The position numbers and the translations under genes were made by a program. Shown here in pieces: positions 1-10,125 of a stretch of 64,000 nt of DNA. The notes under the pieces were generated by a model. That model did no database searches and had not been told where the DNA came from. It worked only from the letters and a program-made list of their open reading frames with translations. The stretch covers positions 124,001-188,000 of the forward strand of contig JAMLHI010000003.1 of assembly GCA_023957235.1 (NCBI GenBank). The letters run 5' to 3'. Each line of letters begins with the position of its first letter. Position 1 is the first letter of the stretch. Origin of the DNA: Chitinophagales bacterium. GTDB lineage: Bacteria; Bacteroidota; Bacteroidia; Chitinophagales; JADIYW01.

Positions 1-196
1 TTGCGCGCATTTTAGCTTGTAAATACCTAAAATTTAAAACAGAAGAATCTGCAGGATATGCTTGATGATATGTTAAAGATTTTTCACCTTCTACTATTAT
101 CGGTGAATCTTCATATTTGAACTGAATCTTTTTTTTGCATGAGAAAGTTCCCAATATTAATAGAAAAAACAAATAGGTCGTTAAAGAGATTCTCAT
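1..196 (-). CDS. Partial lipoprotein of unknown function (5' end only)
   Basis: Reading the minus strand from the ATG at 196-194 gives an open frame that runs off the window edge after 65 codons. It begins with a basic start (MR), a hydrophobic stretch and the lipobox LGTFSC (Cys at about residue 20), followed by lysines. This is a typical Bacteroidota lipoprotein export signal, so the product is probably anchored in a membrane facing the periplasm. The mature part seen is too short for a family call. A CATCTTTG box just upstream resembles the -7 promoter consensus TAnnTTTG with one mismatch. The gene is divergent from the oxygenase gene at 372. Confidence 0.6.
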   Translation of the reverse strand, partial: MRISLTTYLFFLLILGTFSCKKKIQFKYEDSPIIVEGEKSLTYHQAYPADSSVLNFRYLQAKMRA

Positions 197-296
197 AGTC
201 AAAGTGCAAAGATGAATATTTTATACCAATGTTAATGCCAAAGCAGTTTGTATATTCTCAAAGTACTTATACTTAGACTTATTATTTTTAATTCTA

Positions 297-324
297 TTGA
301 ATTAATATTCTTAAATTAGTTTTG
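297..324 (+). promoter_or_regulatory. Candidate Bacteroidota promoter of the oxygenase gene
   Basis: TAGTTTTG at 317-324 matches the -7 consensus TAnnTTTG. A TTG at 297-299 lies 17 bases upstream, a little shorter than the usual spacing to a -33 box. The start codon at 372 is about 48 bases downstream. Confidence 0.4.
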
Positions 325-371
325 GCTATTAAAATTCAAAGAAGGTTTAAAATAAATAAAAATCATTATAT

Positions 372-1319
372 ATGAGTATTGTTCAAGTTGTCAATTTACA
401 AGATTATATTTCTGGGGATGAAACTAGAAAAAAAGTTTTTGTTCAAGCATTGGGTAAAGCATACGAAACGATTGGATTTGTGGCTGTCGAAGGTCATGGA
501 ATCTCTGATGACTTAATTTCTCAATTTTATAAATTGGTGGAGCAGTTTTTTTCCTTTCCATTGGAAACAAAATTAAAATATGAAAACCCCAAATATGCCG
601 GACAAAGAGGATATACATCTTTTGGAAGGGAAAAAGCAAAACAGAGCGAAGTGCCTGATTTGAAGGAATTTTGGCAGATTGGGCAATATGTAGAAGGAGA
701 GAATTTGTCTAAAGAAGATTATCCAGACAATTTAGAAGTAGAGGAATTGCCTGACTTCAATCGATTAGGTAAAGAATTATATAAAAGTTTTGAGGCGACA
801 GGCTCTCATTTGTTGAAAGCTATTTCCAATTATTTGGATATAGAAGAAAATTATTTTACATCTAAAATTAGGAATGGCAATAGTATATTAAGGACAATTC
901 ATTATCCTCCAATCATCAGTGAACCTAAGTCTGCTATACGTGCAGAGCAACATGAGGATATTAATTTGATTACTTTATTGGTAGGAGCTTCTGCTGATGG
1001 ATTGCAATTATTGACTAGAGATGGTCAATGGGTAGATGTGAAAGCAGGTCCAGGTCAGATTGTTGTCAATGTAGGTGATATGTTGCAAAGATTGACTAAC
1101 AATGTGCTTAGGTCAACTACTCACAGAGTCGTCAATCCTCCTCGAGAAAATTGGCATACTCATAGATATTCTATTCCTTTCTTTTTGCATCCTAGAAGTG
1201 AAATGTCTTTAGATTGTCTTGAGAATTGTATTAGCTCTGACAATCCCAAATTATATGAGCCGATTACAGCAGGTGAATATCTAGATGAGAGACTGAGAGA
1301 AATTGGATTAAAAAAATAG
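372..1319 (+). CDS. 2-oxoglutarate/Fe(II)-dependent oxygenase, isopenicillin-N-synthase family
   Basis: A 315-residue cytoplasmic protein of the non-haem iron, 2-oxoglutarate-dependent dioxygenase family. The N-terminal DIOX_N-type region is at about residues 5-110 (the AYETIGF segment and a GHGI motif). The iron facial triad is visible as His194-x-Asp196 and His251, and the RYS motif at 265-267 is the usual 2-oxoglutarate carboxylate clamp. The length fits the family. The substrate cannot be told from sequence; homologues act on small molecules by hydroxylation, desaturation or ring closure. The gene stands alone, and the following gene starts 101 bases later. The start is the first ATG after a candidate promoter at 297-324. 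Confidence 0.85.
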   Translation: MSIVQVVNLQDYISGDETRKKVFVQALGKAYETIGFVAVEGHGISDDLISQFYKLVEQFFSFPLETKLKYENPKYAGQRGYTSFGREKAKQSEVPDLKEFWQIGQYVEGENLSKEDYPDNLEVEELPDFNRLGKELYKSFEATGSHLLKAISNYLDIEENYFTSKIRNGNSILRTIHYPPIISEPKSAIRAEQHEDINLITLLVGASADGLQLLTRDGQWVDVKAGPGQIVVNVGDMLQRLTNNVLRSTTHRVVNPPRENWHTHRYSIPFFLHPRSEMSLDCLENCISSDNPKLYEPITAGEYLDERLREIGLKK

Positions 1320-1420
1320 AGATGCTAATTTTGATATTTTGACCCTTATGAGCTTCATTTTCACGATTTATCATTGTTTATTTTTAAAAGTATTCAGATA
1401 AGCTATTTATATTTGTTTCA

Positions 1421-2425
1421 ATGAAAGTAGTCAATGGTAATTTCTACTTACTTCTTTTAGGATTTTGCTTCCTTTTTCTTCAAAGTTGTAATAATAGCGA
1501 CAATGAAGATAATGGAGAAAAAAATTTAGAAGAGATAATTAATGAGAATTTAGGTCAAACTTCTGCTTTTGAAGATTTGTCAGACACATTACAAATTGCG
1601 CATCTAGTTCGAGTATGGAACGGTTGCCATAATATCAAGTTTTTAGACAATTTGAATAATCTTTATGCTTCTTCATTATTTTTTTATGGAGAAGATAGAA
1701 GTAAATATGAAGCCATTCAGGTTAAGAAAAATCTTTTTAGAAGCTATCCTGAATATTTTCAGAGGGTCATTGGTGGAATGAAAATCAAGAAAATAAATCC
1801 TATTGAATATAGATGTGATTTTACAAAATATATCAGTGTTGGAAAAATTACTGCCCCAGTTCCTTCATATATCATATTTAAAAAGATAGAAGACAATCAA
1901 TGGCTGATTATTGCCGAGAGCGATCCCGCAACAGACACAAAAGTAAAAGCTATAAAGGATTCTATGCAGGTGCTAGAGAAAATTTATTCTATTTCTAATG
2001 TAGAAATTCAAGGAAATTTTTCGGGAAAAGGATTAGAGACTATTTATATTTTCCCTCCAGAGAATCAACAATGTACAGATTGTATTACTAGTCTAATTTT
2101 TTCAAATGAACTTCTCCCAGCAATTGATATAAAAGGAGCGAAGAGCGCTTCTCTATTGAATGAAGGTGACTTGGATGGAGATGGAGCAGATGAATTTAGT
2201 GTATTAGTGAATGTAGAACAAGGAGTTGGTCGGATGACGATATACACTTTTAAAAGAGGAGAATGGAAAATTTTAAAGCGTTTTAACGTCAATTATGAGC
2301 AAATTTCTACTGATGACCAGTCGAGAAGAGATGCAATTCAGTTGGCAGGGTCAGGATATATCAATATTCAGAAGTCGGAAGGAGATAGTATAGAAGTGGA
2401 AAAAGTAAATGTTTGGAATTTCTAA
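1421..2425 (+). CDS. Lipoprotein with SnoaL/NTF2-like and FG-GAP-like segments
   Basis: A 334-residue exported lipoprotein. A hydrophobic N-terminus ends in the lipobox LQSC with Cys23, followed by an acidic Asn/Asp/Glu-rich linker. Residues about 55-185 look like a nuclear-transport-factor-2/SnoaL-type fold (a short helix-rich start, then alternating strands ending in a WLIIAES strand); this is inferred from pattern only. Around residue 250 is a calcium-binding-like DxDxDGxxD loop (GDLDGDGADEF), as in FG-GAP/VCBS repeat proteins. No enzyme motif was seen. It is followed after 10 bases by the PaiB-like gene and then the GH13 gene, so the three probably form one transcript. Confidence 0.6.
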   Translation: MKVVNGNFYLLLLGFCFLFLQSCNNSDNEDNGEKNLEEIINENLGQTSAFEDLSDTLQIAHLVRVWNGCHNIKFLDNLNNLYASSLFFYGEDRSKYEAIQVKKNLFRSYPEYFQRVIGGMKIKKINPIEYRCDFTKYISVGKITAPVPSYIIFKKIEDNQWLIIAESDPATDTKVKAIKDSMQVLEKIYSISNVEIQGNFSGKGLETIYIFPPENQQCTDCITSLIFSNELLPAIDIKGAKSASLLNEGDLDGDGADEFSVLVNVEQGVGRMTIYTFKRGEWKILKRFNVNYEQISTDDQSRRDAIQLAGSGYINIQKSEGDSIEVEKVNVWNF

Positions 2426-2435
2426 TTGAATATCA

Positions 2436-3029
2436 ATGTACATTTCAAAAGAATATCAAATCAATGATTTTAGAACGATAAAGAAAATCATAGAAGCCTA
2501 TCCTTTTGGAATATTATGCTGTGCATCAACCGTTACTCATATTCCTTTTAACATTCATTTTCATGAGGAATCTATTTTATTAGAAGGTCATGTTGCAGCC
2601 AATAATCCTTTAGTTAATTATGATGGAAATGAATGTATCTGTGTTTTTAAAGGACCTGATGCATATATTTCTACCAAAAATTATAGCAGGGCAAATAGTG
2701 TTCCCACTTGGGATTATATTGCTATCCATATCTATGGAAAAATTTCTTTTTTAGATGAAAATGAGAATATTAGAATTGTTGAAGATTTAATGCGCCAAAC
2801 TTCCGCAGATGATTTGGATGCATATTATCAAGTTTCTAAAGATTATACCCAACGATTATTAAAAGGTATCTGTTCTTTTAAAATTTTACCAACAAAAATT
2901 GAAGGAATTGCTAAGATGAGTCAAGATAGAGAAGCGTCTGAAATTCAAACAATTATATCTAGTTTAGAGCCATCTGAGTCAAAAGAAAGATGGGATTTTA
3001 TCCAATGGATGAAATATTTTAATTCATAA
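2436..3029 (+). CDS. FMN-binding negative transcriptional regulator, PaiB family
   Basis: A 197-residue protein matching the PaiB family, which has a split-barrel flavin-binding fold. Family features seen are the N-terminal MYI, the segment around THIPF at residues 33-37 (normally ATHLPF), the GHVAxxNP motif near residue 50, the VPTWDYIAIHIYGK stretch around residue 90, and the C-terminal KMSQDR motif. The length is usual (about 200). PaiB in Bacillus represses protease and sporulation genes, but in most bacteria the family has no proven role. It is sandwiched in a probable operon between a lipoprotein gene (10-base gap) and a GH13 gene (9-base gap). Confidence 0.85.
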   Translation: MYISKEYQINDFRTIKKIIEAYPFGILCCASTVTHIPFNIHFHEESILLEGHVAANNPLVNYDGNECICVFKGPDAYISTKNYSRANSVPTWDYIAIHIYGKISFLDENENIRIVEDLMRQTSADDLDAYYQVSKDYTQRLLKGICSFKILPTKIEGIAKMSQDREASEIQTIISSLEPSESKERWDFIQWMKYFNS

Positions 3030-3038
3030 AAATTCAAC

Positions 3039-4661
3039 ATGCAAAACAATAATTTGCCGTGGTGGCAAAAGACTGTAGTTTATCAGATTTACCCGAGGTC
3101 ATTTTATGATAGTAATAATGATGGGATAGGAGACATAAAAGGCATCCTATTAAAACTAGATTATTTGAGTAGTTTGGGGATAGAGACGATATGGATATCT
3201 CCATTTTATGCTAGTCCTCAGAAAGATTTTGGCTATGATATAAGTAATTATAGAGAGATTGCACCAGAATATGGGAATATTGAAGATGTTAAAGAACTGA
3301 TTACTCAAGTCCATTTGAGAGGTATGAAAATCATTTTAGATATGGTGATGAATCATACTTCAGATCAGCATGAGTGGTTTCAAGAGTCTAAAAAGTCAAA
3401 AAACAATCCTAAATCAGATTGGTATATATGGAAAGATGGCAATGGCAATCAAGCACCTAATAATTGGAAAAATATTGTTTGGGGTAAAGGGTGGCATTAC
3501 TCAGCTCAACGCAATCAATGGTATTTTGCTTCTTTTTTACCATTTCAACCCGATTTGAATTACAGAAATCCAGAGGTCAAAAAGGAAATGTTTGATACTG
3601 TTAGATTTTGGTTGAATCTTGGTGTTGATGGTTTTCGATTGGATATTTTTAATTGTATTCTAAAAGATGAGAATTTTAGGAACAATCCATGGAGTTTCAA
3701 TCCTGCACCAAGCCCAGAATGGCCAGGTGGCAATTTTCAGAAAAGGAAATTTTCTGTCAATCAAGCGGATAATTTTGGGCTAGCAAAGGAATTAAGAGCA
3801 GTATTAGAGGAGTATGGTGAAAATCAACGGTTTTTAATTGGAGAAGTGTTTGGCAGTCAGGATATTGTAAAAAAATATCTTGGGAATGGAGACGGTCTTC
3901 ATCTTATTTTCTTGTTTGAAACATTGTATTTTAAATGGAGTGCTAAATGGTTTGCCAAAACAATATTGGGTTTTGAAAAACAGTTCCCTTTCCCTTTAAT
4001 TCCTACTTGGGTATTGGGCAATCATGATATTTATAGATTTTCTAGACGTGTTCACAATGACCTCAATCGCTCTAAATTAATGGCTTTATTGCAATTGACA
4101 GTAAGAGCTGTTCCTACAATGTATTATGGAGAAGAGATTGGGATGATGAATGCAGAGATTGAACGTTCTAAAGCGAAAGACCCTATGGCAGCAGTGTTTA
4201 AATGGCTTCCCAACTGGTTTTTGAAATTATTGCCTGTAAGTATCAATAGAGATGTTTGCCGAACACCAATGCAATGGGATGAAAGCAAAAATGCTGGTTT
4301 TTCTACTGCGCAGCCTTGGCTGGATGTTACAGCGCAATATGAGCATAGAAATGTGCTAAAGATGTCTTTAGATAATACATCTTTATTGAATTGGTACAAA
4401 AAACTGATAGCTTTGAGAAAGGAAAATCGTGCACTTCATCAAGGCAACTTGAATTTTATTTCATTCAAGAATAATGTTTTAGTTTATGACCGTATTAGCG
4501 ACCAAGAACGTATAAGAGTGATTATCAATTTTTCGAAATCTGTCAAAACTGTTTCAGTTCAAGGTGTATTATTGTTAAGTTCATCAGAGCACACTTATTT
4601 TACAACTGATTTACTTTCTATAGATGCTTTATCTGGTGCAATTGTCAGATTAAGTGAGTGA
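3039..4661 (+). CDS. GH13 alpha-glucosidase / oligo-1,6-glucosidase-like
   Basis: A 540-residue cytoplasmic (no signal peptide) alpha-glucosidase of glycoside hydrolase family 13. It starts with the classic WWQKTVVYQIYPRSF segment. The four GH13 regions are present: DMVMNHTS around 101-108, GFRLD with the nucleophile Asp202, the acid/base Glu269 in LIGEV, and the transition-state stabiliser in LGNHD (His329-Asp330). Length and the C-terminal beta domain fit the family of trehalose-6-phosphate hydrolase, oligo-1,6-glucosidase and maltase enzymes. The exact substrate is open; alpha-1,4 or alpha-1,6 glucosides are likely. No sugar transporter or regulator of the usual kind lies nearby, so it may act on internal alpha-glucans. 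Confidence 0.88.
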   Translation: MQNNNLPWWQKTVVYQIYPRSFYDSNNDGIGDIKGILLKLDYLSSLGIETIWISPFYASPQKDFGYDISNYREIAPEYGNIEDVKELITQVHLRGMKIILDMVMNHTSDQHEWFQESKKSKNNPKSDWYIWKDGNGNQAPNNWKNIVWGKGWHYSAQRNQWYFASFLPFQPDLNYRNPEVKKEMFDTVRFWLNLGVDGFRLDIFNCILKDENFRNNPWSFNPAPSPEWPGGNFQKRKFSVNQADNFGLAKELRAVLEEYGENQRFLIGEVFGSQDIVKKYLGNGDGLHLIFLFETLYFKWSAKWFAKTILGFEKQFPFPLIPTWVLGNHDIYRFSRRVHNDLNRSKLMALLQLTVRAVPTMYYGEEIGMMNAEIERSKAKDPMAAVFKWLPNWFLKLLPVSINRDVCRTPMQWDESKNAGFSTAQPWLDVTAQYEHRNVLKMSLDNTSLLNWYKKLIALRKENRALHQGNLNFISFKNNVLVYDRISDQERIRVIINFSKSVKTVSVQGVLLLSSSEHTYFTTDLLSIDALSGAIVRLSE

Positions 4662-4858
4662 GATATTTATATGTTGTAGTTGGATGCAAGAGGAAGGCAC
4701 AGCAAACAAGATCAGAGAGGAATAAGGTTTTTCGCAATACAGCAACAAGTTAAAGAAATACAATTTCAAGACTGTAGTTCTCAAATCAACAGTAGTGCTA
4801 AAATTTTCCACTTACGTCAAACTGCAAAACCGAAATGGTTCAATGCATACACTTGAAT

Positions 4859-5635
4859 CTAACTCATATACTGCCACATATCTCCCCATAATCTATTGCC
4901 AGCATCAACATAAAGAGTTTCCCCATTGATATAAGAAGCCATAGGTGAAGCCAAAAATAAAGTAGGCCAAGCAACTTCTTCAGTTGTTCCTAGTCTTCTG
5001 TTGGGGATAGAAGCACTCATGTTCTTTTTAAACTCTTCGGGATATTGTTCCATACCTGATGATGCAATGATTCCTGGAGCAATGGCGTTGACTCTGATAT
5101 TGAATCGAGTCCATTCTATTGCTAATGATTTTGTAAGGTTGTCAACTCCTGCTCTAGCAGCCCCTGTATGTGCCATGCCTGGAAATCCCTTGTAAATATT
5201 GGCTATGATATTGACAATAGTACCTTTTTTTTGAGGAATAAAAAAAGTCTGAGCCATTACTTTTGTTACATAGAATGTTCCTATCAGATTATTCGTGACT
5301 ACAGCTTTAAATCCATTATAGCTAATATTTTCAGCAGCTGAAGGAAATTGACCTCCTGCATTATTGATAAGTATATCCAAATGACCATGTTTGTCTTTGA
5401 TTTGTGCCGCAATTGCTTCTGCTTGCTCAGGTTCTCGGATGTCTAAGGTAGTTCCATATACTTCTCCTATCTTTGATAATTCTGCTAATGCTTTGTCTAT
5501 TCTATCTTGCTTACGGGACGCAATCCAAACGATGGCTCCTAAATGAAGAAGTTTTTCAGCAATTGTATATCCTATACCACTTCCTCCCCCTGTTACTAAG
5601 GCAATTTGTCCTTTGAATGTATTTTCTAAAAACAT
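4859..5635 (-). CDS. SDR, trans-2-enoyl-CoA reductase (PECR)-like
   Basis: A 258-residue short-chain dehydrogenase/reductase. The nucleotide-binding TGGGSGIG motif is at 15-22 and NNAG at 91-94. The usual YxxxK catalytic pair is absent: the aligned block reads TGAARAG, putting Thr157 and Arg161 where Tyr and Lys normally stand. This altered block, together with IASRK after the second strand and NNxGGQF, is characteristic of peroxisomal trans-2-enoyl-CoA reductase and dienoyl-CoA reductase relatives. I therefore infer an NADPH-dependent reductase of enoyl-CoA in fatty-acid metabolism. A perfect inverted repeat at 5674-5691, upstream of the start, is a possible operator for a TetR-type fatty-acid regulator. 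Confidence 0.8.
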   Translation of the reverse strand: MFLENTFKGQIALVTGGGSGIGYTIAEKLLHLGAIVWIASRKQDRIDKALAELSKIGEVYGTTLDIREPEQAEAIAAQIKDKHGHLDILINNAGGQFPSAAENISYNGFKAVVTNNLIGTFYVTKVMAQTFFIPQKKGTIVNIIANIYKGFPGMAHTGAARAGVDNLTKSLAIEWTRFNIRVNAIAPGIIASSGMEQYPEEFKKNMSASIPNRRLGTTEEVAWPTLFLASPMASYINGETLYVDAGNRLWGDMWQYMS

Positions 5636-5673
5636 TGTTTTTTTTTAATCAATTAATTTAGATAATTTTTGTA

Positions 5674-5691
5674 ACCAAACAAACGTTTGGT
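5674..5691. promoter_or_regulatory. 18-bp perfect inverted repeat, candidate TetR-type operator
   Basis: ACCAAAC (5674-5680), a four-base spacer AAAC, and GTTTGGT (5685-5691) form a perfect dyad; the core CAAACGTTTG at 5680-5689 is itself a palindrome. The site lies 39 bases upstream of the SDR start on the minus strand and about 100 bases upstream of the lipoprotein gene at 5789. Size and symmetry fit operators of TetR-family regulators of fatty-acid or phenylacetate degradation. No regulator gene is adjacent. Confidence 0.45.
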
Positions 5692-5788
5692 GAAATAATA
5701 GGCAATATTTTTTTATTATGATGTCTATATAATTATTTCTACTAATTAATTTATATCAATTTACACTTTACCTATTTTTGGCAGTGAG

Positions 5789-6208
5789 ATGAGAATTATT
5801 TTTATTGGCATTGTTTGGTGTTTGTTATTATCCTCTTGTACAACTAAAGTAGTGGTAGAAGGCATTGATAAAGGTGAATTGAGGCGTACTGACCAAGACT
5901 CAATCGCACAACTCTCTTTAAATTTCAAATTGAGCTTTTCAAATTCACCTATAGAAATTGGGTATTCAGAGTTGGATATCAGTGTCAATCACATTGACTT
6001 AGGTAAATCAGTCATAGGAGGAGATACAGAAGCCATTAATGCTTCTGAGTATGCTTTGCCTCTCAGAGTGACATTTCCTATTGATCAATTGAATTTGTCT
6101 GATTCTAATCTTTTAGAAATCAATGGGTTTATTCAAATTAATGGAAAATCTGTTCAATTACAATATACTGACACTGATTTTGTTATAAAAAATTATTACA
6201 ATATGTAA
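5789..6208 (+). CDS. Small LEA14/WHy-like lipoprotein
   Basis: A 139-residue exported lipoprotein. The signal sequence ends in LLSSC with Cys17. The mature part has alternating strands with a conserved-looking pattern: FKLSFSNSPIEIGYSELDISV, then a GKSVIGG turn and a LPLRVTFP strand. This is how LEA type-2 / water-stress-and-hypersensitive (WHy) domains look, and small LEA-like lipoproteins are common in Bacteroidota. No catalytic residues were seen. It is divergent from the SDR gene and convergent with the ABC-F gene. The LEA assignment is by pattern and moderately sure. Confidence 0.6.
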   Translation: MRIIFIGIVWCLLLSSCTTKVVVEGIDKGELRRTDQDSIAQLSLNFKLSFSNSPIEIGYSELDISVNHIDLGKSVIGGDTEAINASEYALPLRVTFPIDQLNLSDSNLLEINGFIQINGKSVQLQYTDTDFVIKNYYNM

Positions 6209-6269
6209 TCAATATATTGAAATTTATACAAAGGCTCAAGGCTTTTAACCTCGGGTAATATTTGTATCA

Positions 6270-7938
<1,669 letters not shown>

Positions 7939-8024
7939 TACTGTCAGAAATAAAACGATTAGGACAGTATTGTTGGCAAACAATGATTTATTGCCCATTT
8001 TTTACACATTTGAATGTAAACCTA

Positions 8025-8351
8025 TTAGGGCAAGACACTTTTTATTTTATGTATAATCAAACTCAGTATTTTTTTATCACGTCTTGCATCCCAAACTGAT
8101 TGGATAATTATTTCCTTGTCAGTAAATTCATAGAAAATCAAATAATCTCGAACAATATTAATTCGAGTTTCTTCATCATTTGTTGTTCTTCCAATTTTTG
8201 GATGTTCAGATAAAAGATTTACGGATTCACTAAATAATTTGTTGAGTTTTTTGCTGTATGTTTTGGATTTTGTTTTGTTAATCCAATATACTAAAATTTA
8301 TTTGCGTTCTAATTTAGCAGTTTTAGTCCAAATTATTTTTCGTTTAGCCAT
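8025..8351 (-). pseudogene. RelE/ParE-type toxin broken by an in-frame stop
   Basis: The minus-strand frame from the ATG at 8351 reads 17 codons (MAKRKIIWTKTAKLERK) and then hits TAA at 8300-8298. The same frame continues without another stop for 90 codons to TAA at 8027-8025. The downstream part has the hallmarks of RelE/ParE-family toxins: YWINKTKSKTYSKKLNKLF, LLSEHPKIGR, RDYLIFYEF and SVWDARRD. The total of 108 residues (reading the stop as one residue) is the normal toxin length. It overlaps the 3' end of the antitoxin gene by 19 bases, as usual for such pairs. A single base change in one codon explains the defect. No in-frame ATG, GTG or TTG that would keep the first helix follows the stop. 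Confidence 0.82.
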
Positions 8352-8575
8352 TGTTCAATTTCATTTTCTACCTCTTCGTTTGAGAATATTTCTCCGTTGG
8401 CATATTCTTTTCTTGCTTTTGTAATTCGTTTTTTTTGTATTTGAGATAGTTCAAAAACATCTTCATTGAGTTCAAAATCAAGAAGTTTTTTCAAGTCTTT
8501 AATAATCCCAATTTCTTTTAATTCGGTTATTTTATTAATTAATTCTATTTTAAGTTTTAATTCAGCAGTACTCAT
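8333..8575 (-). CDS. Antitoxin of a RelE/ParE-type toxin-antitoxin pair
   Basis: An 80-residue, highly charged, helical protein rich in Lys and Glu. The first half (ELKLKIELINKI) is an amphipathic helix and the C-terminal half (RKEYANGEIFSNEEVENEIEQWL) matches the tail of small Bacteroidota antitoxins that sit just upstream of a RelE/ParE toxin. Its reading frame is intact although the partner toxin (8025-8351) carries a premature stop. It could therefore act only as a protective orphan antitoxin against related toxins, or is on its way to decay. The family assignment rests on gene order and composition. Confidence 0.72.
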   Translation of the reverse strand: MSTAELKLKIELINKITELKEIGIIKDLKKLLDFELNEDVFELSQIQKKRITKARKEYANGEIFSNEEVENEIEQWLNEK

Positions 8576-8703
8576 TTTGCAAATTATTTAATTTAAAACT
8601 AAGCAAAATTTTGAAATGAAATTGATATTTTATGTTAGATAAATACTTTGGATTTTAGTGTGTAATATTCGGCGATGTGGACAAAATAGTTGTTCCCATC
8701 ATG

Positions 8704-9417
8704 CTATTCAAGACATCGGCGATACATTTGAATTGTATTCTCTAAACCAAAATATAAGGAGTCGCATATTAGCGCATGACCAATAGAAACTTCTGCCAAA
8801 TGAGGGAGTTGCTCTTTGAAATATTTTAAATTGTATAGGTTGAGATCGTGCCCAGCATTAATACCCAAACCTATCGAATGTGCAAAATTTTCTGTAGCCT
8901 TATATTTACTGATAGCATGATTGGGGTCTCCAGTGAAAATAGCGGCATAAGGTCCAGTATAATACTCTATTCTGTCAGATCCAGCATGTGCAGCCCCTTC
9001 AATATATTGTTCAATAGGATCAATAAATAAAGAAACTCTTGCTCCTGATTTTTTTAGTTCTTCAATGACTTCTTTTAGAAAAGATGCATGAGTAATGGTG
9101 TCCCAACCATTGTCAGAAGTTAGCGCATTGGGTAAGTCAGGGACTAAAGTTACTTGATGGGGTCGGACATCCTGTATAAGTTTCAAAAACTGCTCAGATG
9201 GATAGCCTTCTATATTGAATTCTGTAGTGACAATTTCTTTTAATTTATAACAGTCTGAAAATTTGACATGACGTTCATCTGGTCTAGGGTGAACGGTTAT
9301 TCCTTGTGCTCCAAACCTTTCACAATCTTTAGCTACCTGTATTAAATCAGGATAATTATTTCCCCTAGAATTTCTAATAAGGGCTATTTTATTGATGTTT
9401 ACACTGAGTTGAGTCAT
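8704..9417 (-). CDS. pdxJ: Pyridoxine 5'-phosphate synthase
   Basis: A 237-residue cytoplasmic enzyme of vitamin B6 synthesis. It condenses 1-deoxy-D-xylulose 5-phosphate with 3-amino-1-hydroxyacetone 1-phosphate to pyridoxine 5'-phosphate. Family motifs seen are the N-terminal LSVNINKIALIRNSRG, GITVHPRPDERH around residue 40, NIEGYPS around 68, VTLVPD near 90, and GINAGHDLN near 182. Length and the triose-phosphate-isomerase-barrel pattern fit PdxJ. It is followed, in the direction of transcription, by the decayed toxin pair and preceded by the FKBP lipoprotein gene with a 9-base gap, so it is probably the last gene of a nrnA-fkp-pdxJ transcript. Confidence 0.95.
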   Translation of the reverse strand: MTQLSVNINKIALIRNSRGNNYPDLIQVAKDCERFGAQGITVHPRPDERHVKFSDCYKLKEIVTTEFNIEGYPSEQFLKLIQDVRPHQVTLVPDLPNALTSDNGWDTITHASFLKEVIEELKKSGARVSLFIDPIEQYIEGAAHAGSDRIEYYTGPYAAIFTGDPNHAISKYKATENFAHSIGLGINAGHDLNLYNLKYFKEQLPHLAEVSIGHALICDSLYFGLENTIQMYRRCLE

Positions 9418-9426
9418 GTTCTAGGT

Positions 9427-10125
9427 TTAGAGTTTTTTAGGAAAACGGCTAGATTTGGAATGTTCTTTTTGATTTCCTTTTTCTTCTTTAATATCTAATT
9501 TAGGTTGATTTTTTGTATTGTTTTTTTGTGAATGTATGATTTTATCAAATGTAATATCATATTTCAAAATGGTATTTGGAGCAACAGATTTGACAAATCC
9601 CTTCTTTCCATAGCTGAGCGCTGAAGGTGAGAATATCTGAAATCGACTTCCTTCCTGTATATTGACAAAAACTTCATCCCAAGCAGGGACTACCTGACCA
9701 ACTCCTAGTACAAACTGCAAGGGTTGCTTAAGTTGAGAAGTAGAAAATATCTTTTTATTTTCTAAAGTGCTAGTTTCTACATTTACTTGTAAAATGTCAC
9801 CATTTTCAGGGTAATCTCCACTGCCATATTTTTCAATCATATATATAACTCCAGTATTAGTATGGAAGATTTCTTGATGTTTTTCTTTATTGACTATGGA
9901 GCTCAACTTTTCTATTTCATTTGAATAGATGATTGTGTCAATTTCTGAACCGAAAGATTTTATTTTATGGATAGAAAGGCTATCTAATTGGCTGTCTAAA
10001 TAAGTTTCCTTAGTAAATGTTTCTACTTGGGTGGCAAGTTCTCCAATTGATTTTTTAGGCTTGTTTTTGCAAGCATAAATGCTGAATGTTACCAGTAAAA
10101 ATAGAATTATTTTATTGTAGGTCAT
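9427..10125 (-). CDS. FKBP-type peptidyl-prolyl isomerase lipoprotein
   Basis: A 232-residue lipoprotein: the signal ends in FSIYAC with Cys19, followed by a Lys-rich stretch. An N-terminal spacer of about 75 residues precedes an FKBP domain at roughly 85-195. The family blocks GDILQVNVET, QPLQFVLGVGQVVPAWDEVFVNIQEGSRFQIFSPSALSYGKKG and ILKYDITF are clear. The C-terminal tail (about 200-232) is a Lys/Gln/Asn/Ser-rich low-complexity extension. It should catalyse cis-trans proline isomerisation in the periplasm. The start overlaps the stop of the nrnA gene by four bases (ATGA), indicating translational coupling; such FKBP-lipoprotein/DHH gene pairs are common in Bacteroidota. Confidence 0.88.
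   Translation of the reverse strand: MTYNKIILFLLVTFSIYACKNKPKKSIGELATQVETFTKETYLDSQLDSLSIHKIKSFGSEIDTIIYSNEIEKLSSIVNKEKHQEIFHTNTGVIYMIEKYGSGDYPENGDILQVNVETSTLENKKIFSTSQLKQPLQFVLGVGQVVPAWDEVFVNIQEGSRFQIFSPSALSYGKKGFVKSVAPNTILKYDITFDKIIHSQKNNTKNQPKLDIKEEKGNQKEHSKSSRFPKKL

Noticed and set aside
4662..4858. Possible decayed coding sequence between the GH13 and SDR genes
   Set aside because: A short open stretch exists, but no family pattern was recognised.
8239..8424. Plus-strand 61-codon frame over the toxin-antitoxin pair
   Set aside because: It is antisense to the toxin and antitoxin frames, which show clear family motifs.
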